A DNA stretch of 10,035 bases from Cyanobacteriota bacterium (GTDB taxonomy: Bacteria; Cyanobacteriota; Cyanobacteriia; Phormidesmidales; Phormidesmidaceae). The translations under genes were made by a program, and so were the position numbers. Below are positions 1 to 7,077 of the stretch, piece by piece. The stretch is taken from contig JAQCHG010000026.1 of NCBI GenBank assembly GCA_027619675.1, forward strand, positions 1-10,035, written 5' to 3'. Within the stretch, counting starts at the first letter, position 1. Every line of letters begins with the position of its first letter. The notes beneath the pieces are model-generated. The model searched no databases. It was not told where the DNA came from and worked only from the letters and a program-made list of their open reading frames with translations.

Positions 1-143
1 TGCGCAACATCCTGGCTAAGCAATTGGGATCCAATAATCCCCTCAACAACGCTCGGGCGGCTGCGGCTGCTTTGGATGCCCTGCGCACCTTGTCTGAGGT
101 GGCTGAAGAGCGTGGCATTCCTGTTGAAAAACTCTACGCCTAG
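1..143 (+). CDS. rpsE: 30S ribosomal protein S5, C-terminal end (partial)
   Basis: Only the last 46 codons are in the window. The first complete codon begins at base 3 and the frame ends at TAG 141-143. The translated tail begins [20 protein letters not shown] and ends in [12 protein letters not shown], which is the conserved C-terminal helix region of bacterial S5. S5 is a small-subunit protein near the mRNA entry channel and contributes to decoding accuracy. It is followed after 45 bp by rplO, as expected for the spc operon (rpsE-rplO-secY). Most bacteria have rpmD (L30) between rpsE and rplO. It is absent here, which is usual for cyanobacteria. The identification is secure; the N-terminal domain lies outside the window. 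Confidence 0.96.
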   Translation, partial: RNILAKQLGSNNPLNNARAAAAALDALRTLSEVAEERGIPVEKLYA

Positions 144-188
144 GGCTTGGCCCCGGCGGTGTTGTCTTTATAGTCACGGAGCTATTCC

Positions 189-635
189 ATGAGATTGAAT
201 GACGCTCAACCCAAGGCAGGCTCTAAGCGTCGCCGTCGTCGCACGGGTCGGGGTATTTCTGCGGGCCAAGGGGCCAGTTGTGGCTTTGGGATGCGGGGTC
301 AAAAGTCCCGTTCGGGTCGCAGCACTCGGCCTGGCTTTGAAGGGGGCCAACTGCCGTTATATCGGCGCGTTCCCAAGCTGAAGCATTTCCCCTTGGTCAA
401 TCAGAAAACCTTTACCATCATTAATGTGAGTGCCTTCGCGGCCCTAGAGGCCGAGAGCGAGGTCACCCTGGAGTCTTTGATGGCAGTGGGCATTATCACC
501 ACCAATGATGGGCCGCTGAAGGTCCTCGGTGATGGTGAGGTGACCCAGGCGCTGACCGTCAAGGCGGCGGCGTTTACACGATCAGCCCGTGAGAAGATAG
601 AGGCGGCGGGTGGGCGCTGCGAAGTGGTTGCCTAG
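189..635 (+). CDS. rplO: 50S ribosomal protein L15
   Basis: This 148-residue protein has the normal bacterial L15 length. The N-terminus ([20 protein letters not shown], followed by a glycine-rich [19 protein letters not shown] stretch at about residues 20-38) is the hallmark basic and glycine-rich L15 arm that threads into 23S rRNA. The globular C-terminal half (about residues 60-148) includes [13 protein letters not shown] and a terminal alpha/beta domain. L15 is a late-assembly protein of the large subunit. The ATG at 189 has a CGGAG ribosome-binding sequence at 177-181, 7 nt upstream. The gene sits between rpsE and secY in the canonical spc order. No anomalies were seen. Confidence 0.97.
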   Translation: MRLNDAQPKAGSKRRRRRTGRGISAGQGASCGFGMRGQKSRSGRSTRPGFEGGQLPLYRRVPKLKHFPLVNQKTFTIINVSAFAALEAESEVTLESLMAVGIITTNDGPLKVLGDGEVTQALTVKAAAFTRSAREKIEAAGGRCEVVA

Positions 636-649
636 GTATTCTGATCTGA

Positions 650-683
650 ATCTAGGGCGGTGAAAAGCTGCCTGGGTCTAGAT
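650..683 (+). promoter_or_regulatory. Hairpin in the rplO-secY spacer
   Basis: The 109-nt spacer between the rplO stop and the preferred secY start contains an imperfect hairpin. ATCTAG (650-655) pairs with CTAGAT (678-683), and GGCGG (656-660) pairs with CTGCC (668-672) with one G-U pair. The loop is TGAAAAG and there is a five-base bulge on the 3' side. It has no T-tract, so it is not a standard intrinsic terminator. Its position between a ribosomal protein gene and secY suggests a processing, attenuation or translational-control element. That is inference from position and pairing only. Confidence 0.4.
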
Positions 684-730
684 GGGGCGATCGCGGATCC
701 CCAAGTCATCAGCAGCGTATCAGCAGGTAT

Positions 731-735
731 GGAGG
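731..735 (+). promoter_or_regulatory. Shine-Dalgarno sequence that sets the secY start
   Basis: GGAGG at 731-735 lies 9 nt before ATG 745. The upstream in-frame ATG at 682 has no comparable site and is partly inside the hairpin at 650-683. This favours 745 as the secY initiation codon. Confidence 0.75.
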
Positions 736-744
736 TACTGGAGC

Positions 745-2058
745 ATGGTTGTTAACCGCGGCAAGACCCCGAGTGCTCAGGAGACGTTTATGCAGATGGC
801 CCAAGCGGCAGGTCTGCGTAGCCGGATTCTGGTCACCTTAGGGCTGTTGGTATTAGTGCGGTTAGGGGTCTTTATTCCTGTACCCGGCATCGACCGCGCT
901 GCCTTTGCCCAAGCGATCGCCAGCGGTGGGCTGGGGGGCTTTGTTGGCTTCATCGACATCTTTGTGGGGGGCGGTCTGTCGGCCCTAGGGATTTTTGCCC
1001 TAGGGATTTTGCCCTTCATTAACGCTTCCATCATCATGCAGTTGCTGACCGCAGCCCTGCCGGCCCTAGAGGATCTGCAAAAGAACGAAGGGGAAGCGGG
1101 ACGGCGCAAGGTGTCCCAAATCACCCGCTATGTGGCCTTTGGCTGGGCGGTGCTGCAAAGTACGTTGCTGTCTGCTTTCTTGCTCAGTTCCTTTGCGGAA
1201 CAGCCGGGAATTTTCTTTATCATCCAGACGGTGATTGCCCTAACGGCGGGCTCCATGTTCGTCATGTGGGTCGGGGAGTTGATCACCGAGCGGGGTGTGG
1301 GCAATGGAGCCTCCCTGCTGATTTTCATCAACATTGTCTCTACTCTGCCGCGATCGCTGAACCAAACCGTTGAGTTGGCCCAGAGTGGCGATCGCAACCT
1401 GGTGGGTGGCGTAGTGGTGCTGCTGCTGGTGTTCCTGGCCATGATTGTGGGCATCGTCTTTGTGCAGGAAGGTACCCGCCGCATTCCCATCATTTCTGCT
1501 CGCCGCCAAGTAGGGCGCAAACTGTACCTAGAGCAGAGCAACTATCTGCCCCTGCGCCTCAACCAAGGGGGCGTGATGCCGATCATTTTTGCGTCGGCGG
1601 TGCTGGTGCTCCCCCTATCCCTCACCCAGTACGTCAGCAACCCTGCCTTTGTGCAGGTTGTGAATACTTACTTGAACCCCACCTCTTGGGTTTACGTCAC
1701 CCTCTACCTGCTGATGATTCTGTTCTTCAGCTATTTCTACGCTTCGTTGGTGGTGAACCCTGAGGACATGTCCCGCAACCTGAAGAAGATGGGGGCCAGC
1801 ATTCCGGGGATTCGTCCTGGTAAAGCCACCAGTGACTACATCGGGAAGGTGCTGAATCGACTCACGTTCCTGGGGGCAATTTTCCTGGGGCTAGTGGCGG
1901 TCATTCCCAGTGCGGTGGAGAGTGCCACCCGCGTGCAAACCTTCCGGGGGTTGGGGGCGACGTCATTGCTGATTCTGGTCGGGGTGGCGATTGACACGGC
2001 GAAACAGGTGCAAACCTACGTCATCTCGCAGCGTTATGAAGGAATGGTGAAGCAGTAG
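745..2058 (+). CDS. secY: Protein translocase channel subunit SecY
   Basis: SecY is the ten-helix pore of the SecYEG translocon. In cyanobacteria it serves both plasma and thylakoid membranes. The frame is open from an ATG at 682, but ATG 745 is preferred. It has the GGAGG site and gives a protein starting MVVNRGKTPSAQETFMQMAQ, which matches how cyanobacterial SecY proteins begin, at 437 residues, the usual length. Visible hallmarks are the first membrane segment with LGVFIPVPGID (about residues 40-50), the cytoplasmic EGEAGRRKVSQITRY loop, ERGVGNGASLLIF (about 180-192), the EGTRRIPI cytoplasmic loop, NQGGVMPIIFA, and the large loop NLKKMGASIPGIRPGKATSDY (about 343-363) that contacts the ribosome or SecA. 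Hydrophobic segments occur throughout. Its stop codon overlaps the adk start by one base, implying translational coupling. Confidence 0.97.
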   Translation: MVVNRGKTPSAQETFMQMAQAAGLRSRILVTLGLLVLVRLGVFIPVPGIDRAAFAQAIASGGLGGFVGFIDIFVGGGLSALGIFALGILPFINASIIMQLLTAALPALEDLQKNEGEAGRRKVSQITRYVAFGWAVLQSTLLSAFLLSSFAEQPGIFFIIQTVIALTAGSMFVMWVGELITERGVGNGASLLIFINIVSTLPRSLNQTVELAQSGDRNLVGGVVVLLLVFLAMIVGIVFVQEGTRRIPIISARRQVGRKLYLEQSNYLPLRLNQGGVMPIIFASAVLVLPLSLTQYVSNPAFVQVVNTYLNPTSWVYVTLYLLMILFFSYFYASLVVNPEDMSRNLKKMGASIPGIRPGKATSDYIGKVLNRLTFLGAIFLGLVAVIPSAVESATRVQTFRGLGATSLLILVGVAIDTAKQVQTYVISQRYEGMVKQ

Positions 2059-2630
2059 TGACTGTGACTCGACTGATATTTCTAGGGCCGCCTGGCGCAG
2101 GCAAGGGCACCCAAGCTAAGCAGCTATCCACCTTTTGCCACGTGCCCCATATTTCCACTGGGGATATTTTGCGGGCGGCGGTGGCAGAGGGCACGGAACT
2201 GGGCAAAAAAGCTCAGTTTTACATGGATGCTGGGGAACTGGTGCCGGATGACCTGATCCTAGATTTGATTCGGGAACGGTTATCGGCTGCGGATGCTGCC
2301 TCTGGTTGGATTCTGGATGGGTTCCCTCGCAATGTCGAGCAAGCGGCCTTTCTGGATACCATTTTGGACACCATGGGCCAGCCCTACGACTGCGTGGTGA
2401 ACCTAGACGTGCCGGATGAGGTGATCGTGGCCCGTTTGGCGTTGCGCGGTCAGCAAGAAGGCCGGTCTGATGATGCGGAGGCGGTCATTCGTAACCGCTT
2501 AGAGGTGTACCGTCAGCGCACGGAGCCCCTAATTGAGTTCTATCGCAACCGTCAGCAGTTGGTTTCGGTGGATGGCAACCAGCCCATTGAAACCGTAACG
2601 GCGGAATTGAAGAAAATCGTTCAAATCTAA
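2058..2630 (+). CDS. adk: Adenylate kinase (short-LID form)
   Basis: Catalyses ATP + AMP = 2 ADP in the cytosol. The 190-residue protein carries the P-loop GPPGAGKGT (residues 10-18), the AMP-binding STGD (33-36), DGFPRN (87-92), and an RGQQEGRSDD segment (about 130-139). In that segment the large zinc-binding LID domain of the long form is replaced by a short loop. The length fits the short-LID class usual in cyanobacteria. The start is a GTG at 2058 sharing a base with the secY TAG. A second in-frame GTG at 2064 would give a two-residue shorter protein and cannot be excluded. Linkage secY-adk-infA is the standard spc-operon arrangement. Confidence 0.97.
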   Translation: MTVTRLIFLGPPGAGKGTQAKQLSTFCHVPHISTGDILRAAVAEGTELGKKAQFYMDAGELVPDDLILDLIRERLSAADAASGWILDGFPRNVEQAAFLDTILDTMGQPYDCVVNLDVPDEVIVARLALRGQQEGRSDDAEAVIRNRLEVYRQRTEPLIEFYRNRQQLVSVDGNQPIETVTAELKKIVQI

Positions 2631-2753
2631 CGGGGTCGTATAGCCGAGTTCACCCTCGGGGCTGAGTTTGCTAGTCTAGGTCTGTTTGCGCTTCATGATG
2701 GTGGGGACGAAGGTGAACTGCTTCCTTTACGTTCCTTGATGTTTTGGTCCATG

Positions 2754-2758
2754 GGAGG
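2754..2758 (+). promoter_or_regulatory. Shine-Dalgarno sequence for the TTG-initiated infA
   Basis: A strong GGAGG lies 8 nt before TTG 2767 and supports this non-ATG start. The next in-frame ATG (codon 9) would cut into the conserved N-terminal strand of IF-1. Confidence 0.75.
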
Positions 2759-2766
2759 ACGCTAGT

Positions 2767-2991
2767 TTGTCTAAGCAAGATTTGATTGAAATGGAGGGGA
2801 CGGTAACAGAATCCCTCCCCAACGCGATGTTTCGAGTGGATCTCGATAACGGCTTTAACGTGCTGGCCCATATTTCTGGGAAGATTCGCCGTAATTACAT
2901 CAAAATCTTGCCGGGCGATCGCGTCAAAGTTGAACTCACCCCCTACGACCTCAGCAAGGGCCGCATCACCTACCGCTTGCGCAAAAAGTAA
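2767..2991 (+). CDS. infA: Translation initiation factor IF-1
   Basis: This 74-residue protein is a single S1/OB-fold domain. [20 protein letters not shown] is the N-terminal strand pair, followed by [27 protein letters not shown], and the terminal [19 protein letters not shown]-1 binds the 30S A-site region during initiation. The start codon is TTG with a good GGAGG; the second residue (Ser) and the length match family norms. It lies 136 bp after adk. In most cyanobacteria rpmJ, rpsM, rpsK and rpoA follow directly. Here no rpmJ-like reading frame is visible in the 171 bp that follow and a - strand gene comes next, so infA is the last gene of the operon. Confidence 0.96.
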   Translation: MSKQDLIEMEGTVTESLPNAMFRVDLDNGFNVLAHISGKIRRNYIKILPGDRVKVELTPYDLSKGRITYRLRKK

Positions 2992-3019
2992 GGGGATTTT
3001 TCGGCACGAATATACCGCT

Positions 3020-3050
3020 GTAGGTTGGCGTCGAGGGACGAGACCCAACG
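3020..3050. repeat. Dispersed palindromic repeat, copy 1 (GTAGGTTGG...ACCCAAC type)
   Basis: GTAGGTTGG (3020-3028) is followed by CGTC/GACG inner pairing (3029-3032 with 3037-3040) and closes with CCAAC (3045-3049), which pairs with GTTGG (3024-3028). The pattern resembles the small GTAGGTTGGG...ACCCAAC palindromes scattered between genes of many cyanobacteria. A related sequence lies at 5369-5401. The family assignment is from memory of the motif and is not the result of a search. Confidence 0.45.
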
Positions 3051-3118
3051 TTCTGAGCAGGTAATTGCTTTCCCAGAGATTGCCTAATCGACAGACCCAT
3101 AGGCTGTTGAGCTTTTAC

Positions 3119-3155
3119 CCCTGCCTAGACCATTCCAGCCATGGGCTAGGCAGGG
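3119..3155. terminator. Long hairpin between convergent infA and dgcN
   Basis: CCCTGCCTAG (3119-3128) pairs perfectly with CTAGGCAGGG (3146-3155). After one A-G mismatch, CCAT (3130-3133) pairs with ATGG (3141-3144), leaving a 7-base loop. It lies between the 3' ends of infA (+) and dgcN (-), the natural place for a shared terminator. It lacks a clear T-run on either side, so intrinsic termination is likely rather than certain. Confidence 0.5.
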
Positions 3156-3162
3156 CTGGAGG

Positions 3163-4227
3163 TTAGGGGATCGTTGGCATAGGGCTGGTCAATAGGGCGT
3201 CTAGGATGGGTGCTGCCCCATAACGCACTACATCGGTGCAGGGTTTGCCGAGGGAGTCTTGAATTTGGGCGATCGCGGCTTTTGCCTCTGCATCTGATAG
3301 GTGATGGGTATTCAGGGCGATCGCCACCACTGGGGCTGCTAGGAACGCGCCCCCGGCTGATGCCAGGGTTTCACAGACGCGCACCGCCTCAGCTAAGGGT
3401 GGAATTTTAATCTCCGGGCAGTTATGGATGTGGGTTTGGCCCGCCCGATGCCCCAGCACCAGATGGGTGGGCTGACTGCCCCGCATCAGCGGTAGGGTAG
3501 CGGTTGAGGCGGGGTTAAATAGGGATCCCTGGCCCTCGATAAACAGCAGATCGTGGCTATCCCCATGGGCTAAGACCGCCTGTTCTACGGCTCCGGCGGC
3601 AAAATCCACCCGCACCGCGTCGAGGGGGATGCCGTCATCCCCCAGCATCAGATTGGTTTGCCCCGTGGCAATCACCTTTGACCGCAGCCCTCGGGCGATC
3701 GCGGCCCGGTGCAGTTCTAAATTGGTAGACATTTTGCCCACGGCCATATCGGTGCCCACCGCTAAGACCCGACGGCAGGGCAGGTTCCTGGCGCGGGCTG
3801 CCCCCACCCGTAATCCAGTAGGTTCCCGGCGCACATCCCAAATCCATTGCTGGGGGTGCTGGCACAGATTTTGCAGATCGGGGGCCAACGGGGTATGGAG
3901 ACCGTTGACGATGGAAAGGCCAGCGGCGACGGCGGCTTTGACCTCCTGATACCAAGGGTCCGGTAGGGCACCGCCGGAGGGGGCAATGCCAATGGCCAGC
4001 ACGGTTGGTTGATAGGTCAATGCGTCTTGGACGGAGGCCACAATGGGAACTGGGCGCTGGATCCCGGTGATCGCCCCCAGATCGCCCCCCGCCTGCTGTT
4101 GATCCACCACCGCCACAATGTTGAGGGGACTGTAGCGCAGCATCGCCAACCCGGTTTTGCCCCCGGTGTTGTCGGTGCCGTCGTGCATCAGCAGGGCAAT
4201 GCGGTGGTCAGGGGTGAGGTAGTTCAT
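3163..4227 (-). CDS. dgcN: DUF1611 family protein, DgcN-like (probable D-glutamate N-acetyltransferase)
   Basis: This 354-residue protein belongs to the DUF1611 family. The N-terminal Rossmann-like domain (about residues 8-140) contains TDNTGGKTG. The C-terminal P-loop NTPase-like domain has the family's GTDMAVGKMST motif (158-168), TGQTNLMLGDDGIPLD (188-203), and IEGQGSLFNP (230-239). In marine bacteria and haloarchaea, DgcN N-acetylates D-glutamate and its partner DgcA racemises the product. The adjacent upstream gene here is a DgcA-type epimerase. The two reading frames overlap by 20 bp (4208-4227), so translation is probably coupled. Whether the cyanobacterial protein uses D-glutamate or a muropeptide-derived compound cannot be read from the sequence. 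The family call is firm; the exact reaction is inference from neighbour and homology. Confidence 0.82.
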   Translation of the reverse strand: MNYLTPDHRIALLMHDGTDNTGGKTGLAMLRYSPLNIVAVVDQQQAGGDLGAITGIQRPVPIVASVQDALTYQPTVLAIGIAPSGGALPDPWYQEVKAAVAAGLSIVNGLHTPLAPDLQNLCQHPQQWIWDVRREPTGLRVGAARARNLPCRRVLAVGTDMAVGKMSTNLELHRAAIARGLRSKVIATGQTNLMLGDDGIPLDAVRVDFAAGAVEQAVLAHGDSHDLLFIEGQGSLFNPASTATLPLMRGSQPTHLVLGHRAGQTHIHNCPEIKIPPLAEAVRVCETLASAGGAFLAAPVVAIALNTHHLSDAEAKAAIAQIQDSLGKPCTDVVRYGAAPILDALLTSPMPTIP

Positions 4228-5263
4228 GGTGGGTAATCCCTAAACCGGGCTGATCAGGCGGGTACAGGCAGCCATCTTGGAGGGTGGCTCCCTGAAAGGG
4301 ATCATCCCGCAGATTCAAATGGCTGTCTAAGTCTAGGTGGTCCGCTAGGGGGGCGAGATGGGCCAGGGCCGTGTTGGCTAGGGCCGTGTCAGAGTAGCAG
4401 CCAAACATGACCTGGAGGCCGCAGGCCCGAGCGGTGTGAATCATCCGCAGGGCTTCGCTGAGGCCCCCTGACTTCATGAGTTTAATGTTGATGCCTTGGA
4501 CCTGATGGGCCAGGGGGGGAATGTCCCCACTGGTGAAGCAGCTTTCATCCACAAAAATGGGCAGGGGTGATCGCGCCGACAACTCCCCCAGCAGGGTATT
4601 ATCCGCCACCGCTAGGGGTTGTTCTAGGTAGGTGATCCCCCGTGCTGCCAACCAATCCGCCATGGTGAGGGCATCGGTGAGGCTCCAGCCGCCATTGGCA
4701 TCGACGCTAATTTTCACCCCCGTGCCGATGCGATCCCCCAGGGCCGTCACCATGGCCTGATCGGCGGCAATGCCTGCCGGGTTGCCCAGCTTGATCTTGA
4801 CGGATCGCAACTCCGGCACCTGCTGCTGCCATTGCTGGAGGCGATCGCAGGCCCCCCCTGGCGTATTAATCCCTACCGTCACAGCGGTGGGGCCAATGGC
4901 CTTGCGATCCAACCCCCACAATTGCCATAGGGGCAACCCCGCCCGCTTCCCTAGCCAATCGTGGAGGGCGACATCCACGGCAGCCCGAGCAGCGGAGCAG
5001 AGGCGGTTCAGGTGGGGGGTTAACCGTTGGCGATCCAGCGGATGGTGATCGATCAGCAGGGGTTGCAGGGCTTGGAGATCCGCCCCGATCGCGGCGGCGG
5101 TTTGGGTGCGATCGCCAATGGAAAAGGGGGTGGCTTCTCCCCAGCCCTCAATGTCGTCCTGGCGAATCCGCACCCACCAGTTCGTGGATGCCGTCGATGT
5201 CCCTCGACTAATGGTGAGAGGCACCCGTTTGTGTACCGCGACTGGGGTTAAACAAAGCTCCAT
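4208..5263 (-). CDS. dgcA: Dipeptide epimerase / N-acetyl-glutamate racemase, enolase superfamily (DgcA-like)
   Basis: This 351-residue enolase-superfamily protein is of the muconate-lactonising subgroup. The catalytic set is complete: KIK (K156, K158) before the second barrel strands, metal ligands D188 (DANGG), E214 (EQP) and D239 (DES), then the second general base in NIKLMKSGG (K261/K264). Near the C-terminus, DLDSH (311-315) carries the DxD signature that binds the substrate amino group in L-Ala-D/L-Glu epimerases. The N-terminal capping domain includes GWGEATPFS (40-48). ATG 5263 is a reasonable start, although no strong ribosome-binding sequence is visible. Paired with dgcN, it could act on N-acetyl-D-glutamate. 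The DxD motif also fits recycling of the murein dipeptide L-Ala-D-Glu. The superfamily is certain; the substrate is uncertain. Confidence 0.88.
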   Translation of the reverse strand: MELCLTPVAVHKRVPLTISRGTSTASTNWWVRIRQDDIEGWGEATPFSIGDRTQTAAAIGADLQALQPLLIDHHPLDRQRLTPHLNRLCSAARAAVDVALHDWLGKRAGLPLWQLWGLDRKAIGPTAVTVGINTPGGACDRLQQWQQQVPELRSVKIKLGNPAGIAADQAMVTALGDRIGTGVKISVDANGGWSLTDALTMADWLAARGITYLEQPLAVADNTLLGELSARSPLPIFVDESCFTSGDIPPLAHQVQGINIKLMKSGGLSEALRMIHTARACGLQVMFGCYSDTALANTALAHLAPLADHLDLDSHLNLRDDPFQGATLQDGCLYPPDQPGLGITHHELPHP

Positions 5264-5368
5264 ACACTTGAGAATACTGTAGAGCTAGGGAGCAGGCCGA
5301 TCAGATCCATCATCTCCATGGCGCTCCCGAAGATCTGCTCAAGCTGGTGGTTTGTCAATCCTAAAGTT

Positions 5369-5422
5369 GTAGCTTGGGTGAAACGTTAGCGTAACCCAAC
5401 AAAACCTTGCTGCTGTTGGGTT
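5369..5422 (-). terminator. Palindromic repeat copy 2, doubling as terminator candidate for the ArsA-like gene
   Basis: AACCCAACA (5393-5401) pairs perfectly with TGTTGGGTT (5414-5422) over a 12-base loop, 28 bp past the stop of the upstream - strand gene. The same ACCCAA (5394-5399) can instead pair with TTGGGT (5374-5379), with an inner ACG/CGT, so two hairpins compete. The GTAGNTTGG...ACCCAAC outline resembles the repeat at 3020-3050. No long T-run follows. A dispersed repeat serving as a 3'-end structure is the best reading. Confidence 0.5.
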
Positions 5423-5449
5423 TCACTGTGCCGCCGCACCTGACTTGGG

Positions 5450-6631
5450 CTAGGAAGCCGAGGCAAAACGGATCTTGAGGTAATCGTCCTCCATTTTGGC
5501 TCCGGTGGGGCTGAGGGCCGCGAGGGCCTGGGGCAGCACCAGATTGCGGCGGTGGTTGCCGATGCGGATGTTCAACTCATCGGAGGTTTTGCTGAGTTCC
5601 ACCTTGTCTTTGGGGATGCCCGGTAGATAAACCTCTAGGCTGTAGTCCTTGTCCTGCTGCACCACCCGCAACGTGGTTTCCCGGTAGTAAACCTGGGTGG
5701 GGTCTTCAGTGTCGTAGAGGACTTCCTTGAGGCGATCGAGGGCCGCCAAGCCGCACATTTCCTCAGAGTAGAGGGGCACCTCTTTAACGGGTAGGGGGCG
5801 GAAGTTCTCGTGGATTTCGTGGCGGTATTGCTGCTGCTGGTCCTTCCAGCGCTGGAAAAAGGGATCCTGCACTGAGTCGGGAATGATGCGGTTGGCAATG
5901 ACCAGATCCGTCCCCACGTTGTACAGACTCAGGTAGGCATGGGCGCGGAGAGATTCTTTGATCACCATCTTTTCGGGGTTGGTCACCAAGCGCACGGAGG
6001 TGGTGTTGGTATCGCTCAGGACCTTTTCCAACTGTTCCAGTTGTTCATAAAACTCGTAGGGGGCCTCCATCACCTCTGGGGTCGGGAGGGAAAACCCCGC
6101 CACTGGGCGAAACAGGGGCTCCACCAAGGGCCGCAGGGCGGCAGATACGGCCTGGAAGGGCTTGTACAGCCGCCGCATGTACCAACCCGCCACCTCTGGT
6201 AGGCTCAATAGCCGCAGGGCGGTGCCGGTGGGGGCAGAGTCGATGATCAGCACATCAAACTCCCCTTCGTCATAGTGGCGCTTCATGCGCACGAGGCTGA
6301 AAATTTCATCCATGCCGGGCAGGATGGCCAATTCCTCAGCTTCAATGCCTTCTAGCCCTCGGGCTTGGAGCACTTCGGTGATGTAGCGTTTCACCGCTCC
6401 CCAGTTGCCCTCCAGTTCCATCAGGGCGTCTAGCTCAGCCCCCCAGAGGTTGGGGCGCACCTGGCGGGGGGTATGCTCCAGTTCTTGATCAAAGCTGTCG
6501 GCCAGGGAATGGGCGGGATCAGTGCTGAGCACGAGGGTTTTGTACCCCAACTCAGCGCAGCGTAGACCGGTTGCGGCTGCTACGGAGGTTTTCCCCACCC
6601 CTCCTTTTCCGGTCATTAAAAGTACGCGCAT
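5450..6631 (-). CDS. Get3/ArsA family P-loop ATPase with C-terminal HSP20-like domain
   Basis: This 393-residue single-ATPase-domain protein of the ArsA/Get3 (TRC40) family has the deviant Walker [10 protein letters not shown] (8-16), switch [14 protein letters not shown] (36-48), switch [17 protein letters not shown] (131-145) and the nucleotide-base motif TNPEK (217-221). Residues 319-391 form a short beta-rich tail ([20 protein letters not shown], then [16 protein letters not shown]) typical of the alpha-crystallin-like domain found at the end of bacterial ArsA-like proteins. Only two cysteines occur (C25, C293). The arsenite-binding cysteine trio of true ArsA and a Get3-type zinc CxxC are both absent, so an arsenite-pump role is unlikely. 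A chaperone or tail-anchored-protein role is possible but unproven. The gene appears monocistronic, with 446 bp before and 186 bp after it. The ribosome-binding sequence is weak (GAGGCAGG). Confidence 0.88.
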   Translation of the reverse strand: MRVLLMTGKGGVGKTSVAAATGLRCAELGYKTLVLSTDPAHSLADSFDQELEHTPRQVRPNLWGAELDALMELEGNWGAVKRYITEVLQARGLEGIEAEELAILPGMDEIFSLVRMKRHYDEGEFDVLIIDSAPTGTALRLLSLPEVAGWYMRRLYKPFQAVSAALRPLVEPLFRPVAGFSLPTPEVMEAPYEFYEQLEQLEKVLSDTNTTSVRLVTNPEKMVIKESLRAHAYLSLYNVGTDLVIANRIIPDSVQDPFFQRWKDQQQQYRHEIHENFRPLPVKEVPLYSEEMCGLAALDRLKEVLYDTEDPTQVYYRETTLRVVQQDKDYSLEVYLPGIPKDKVELSKTSDELNIRIGNHRRNLVLPQALAALSPTGAKMEDDYLKIRFASAS

Positions 6632-7077
6632 GGAAACCTGCCTCTGCCTTAATTGAAGATTAGTTGAAGAAACGTTACGCTTCTCTCACTTTATCGGGTT
6701 TACGGAGGCTCCGACACGGCTCCCAGGGTGGATTTCCCCCCAGAGGGCTGTGTTCGGGTAATACCGATTCCCTGGGCTACGGTTACACATGCTGCATGGG
6801 CGCAAACCCTTGCTCCCCTAATGCTGAATTGATGTGTTGTCTCAATTCGCAGAATTGGTATAAGTGCAGACCCCTGCGCCCACGACGTTTCTGGGGGTGG
6901 ACTGTGGCAGTATCGCGTCCATTCGCGTTATCCCCCACGGACGTTGATTCAGGACGCAAGTCTGGCCGGAACCCATTACTGTACAGCGACTACAGCCCCT
7001 AGCCCCACCATGGGGGCGGGCGCGGTACTGCTTACCCAGTCAGGCTTTCCCCTGTCATTGATGACGCGCCCTAGGCC
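6632..7077. other. 446-bp non-coding gap upstream of the ArsA-like gene
   Basis: No convincing gene was found. The only long open frame (+ strand, TTG at 6664 to 7002) has no ribosome-binding sequence and a Cys/Arg/Ser/Pro-rich composition without any domain. The gap holds several inverted repeats: CGGAG/CTCCG near 6702-6712, the alternative hairpins at 6822-6857, and GCCCC/GGGGC at 7002-7006/7013-7017, just beyond the usp stop. The last may help end usp transcription on the - strand, but no T-run follows. A promoter for the ArsA-like gene should lie in the left part. None was clear enough to place. Confidence 0.5.
6822..6857. repeat. Mutually exclusive hairpins built on GAATTG/CAATTC
   Basis: TGC-GAATTGA (6822-6824 and 6826-6832, bulged T at 6825) pairs with TCAATTC-GCA (6842-6851). 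The same CAATTC (6843-6848) can instead pair with GAATTG (6852-6857) over a 3-base GCA loop. This is a switch-like arrangement of three related arms about 200 bp upstream of the ArsA-like start. Function is unknown. Both strands could form it as RNA. Confidence 0.4.

Noticed and set aside
682..744. N-terminal extension of SecY from ATG 682
   Set aside because: It has no Shine-Dalgarno sequence, lies partly in a hairpin, and encodes 21 residues not typical of cyanobacterial SecY. ATG 745 has GGAGG and the expected N-terminus.
2671..3048. 125-codon - strand open frame antisense to infA
   Set aside because: It is a shadow of the highly conserved infA and has no family features.
3629..3955. Two roughly 106-codon frames on either strand within dgcN
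   Set aside because: Both are alternative-frame shadows of a GC-rich gene with intact DUF1611 motifs.
5450..6631. Arsenite-transport ATPase ArsA
   Set aside because: It has a single ATPase domain, lacks the arsenite-binding cysteines, and has no arsB, arsR or arsC neighbours.
6664..7002. 112-codon + strand open frame with TTG start
   Set aside because: No ribosome-binding sequence, a low-complexity Cys/Arg/Ser/Pro composition, no recognisable domain, and opposite strand to all neighbours.
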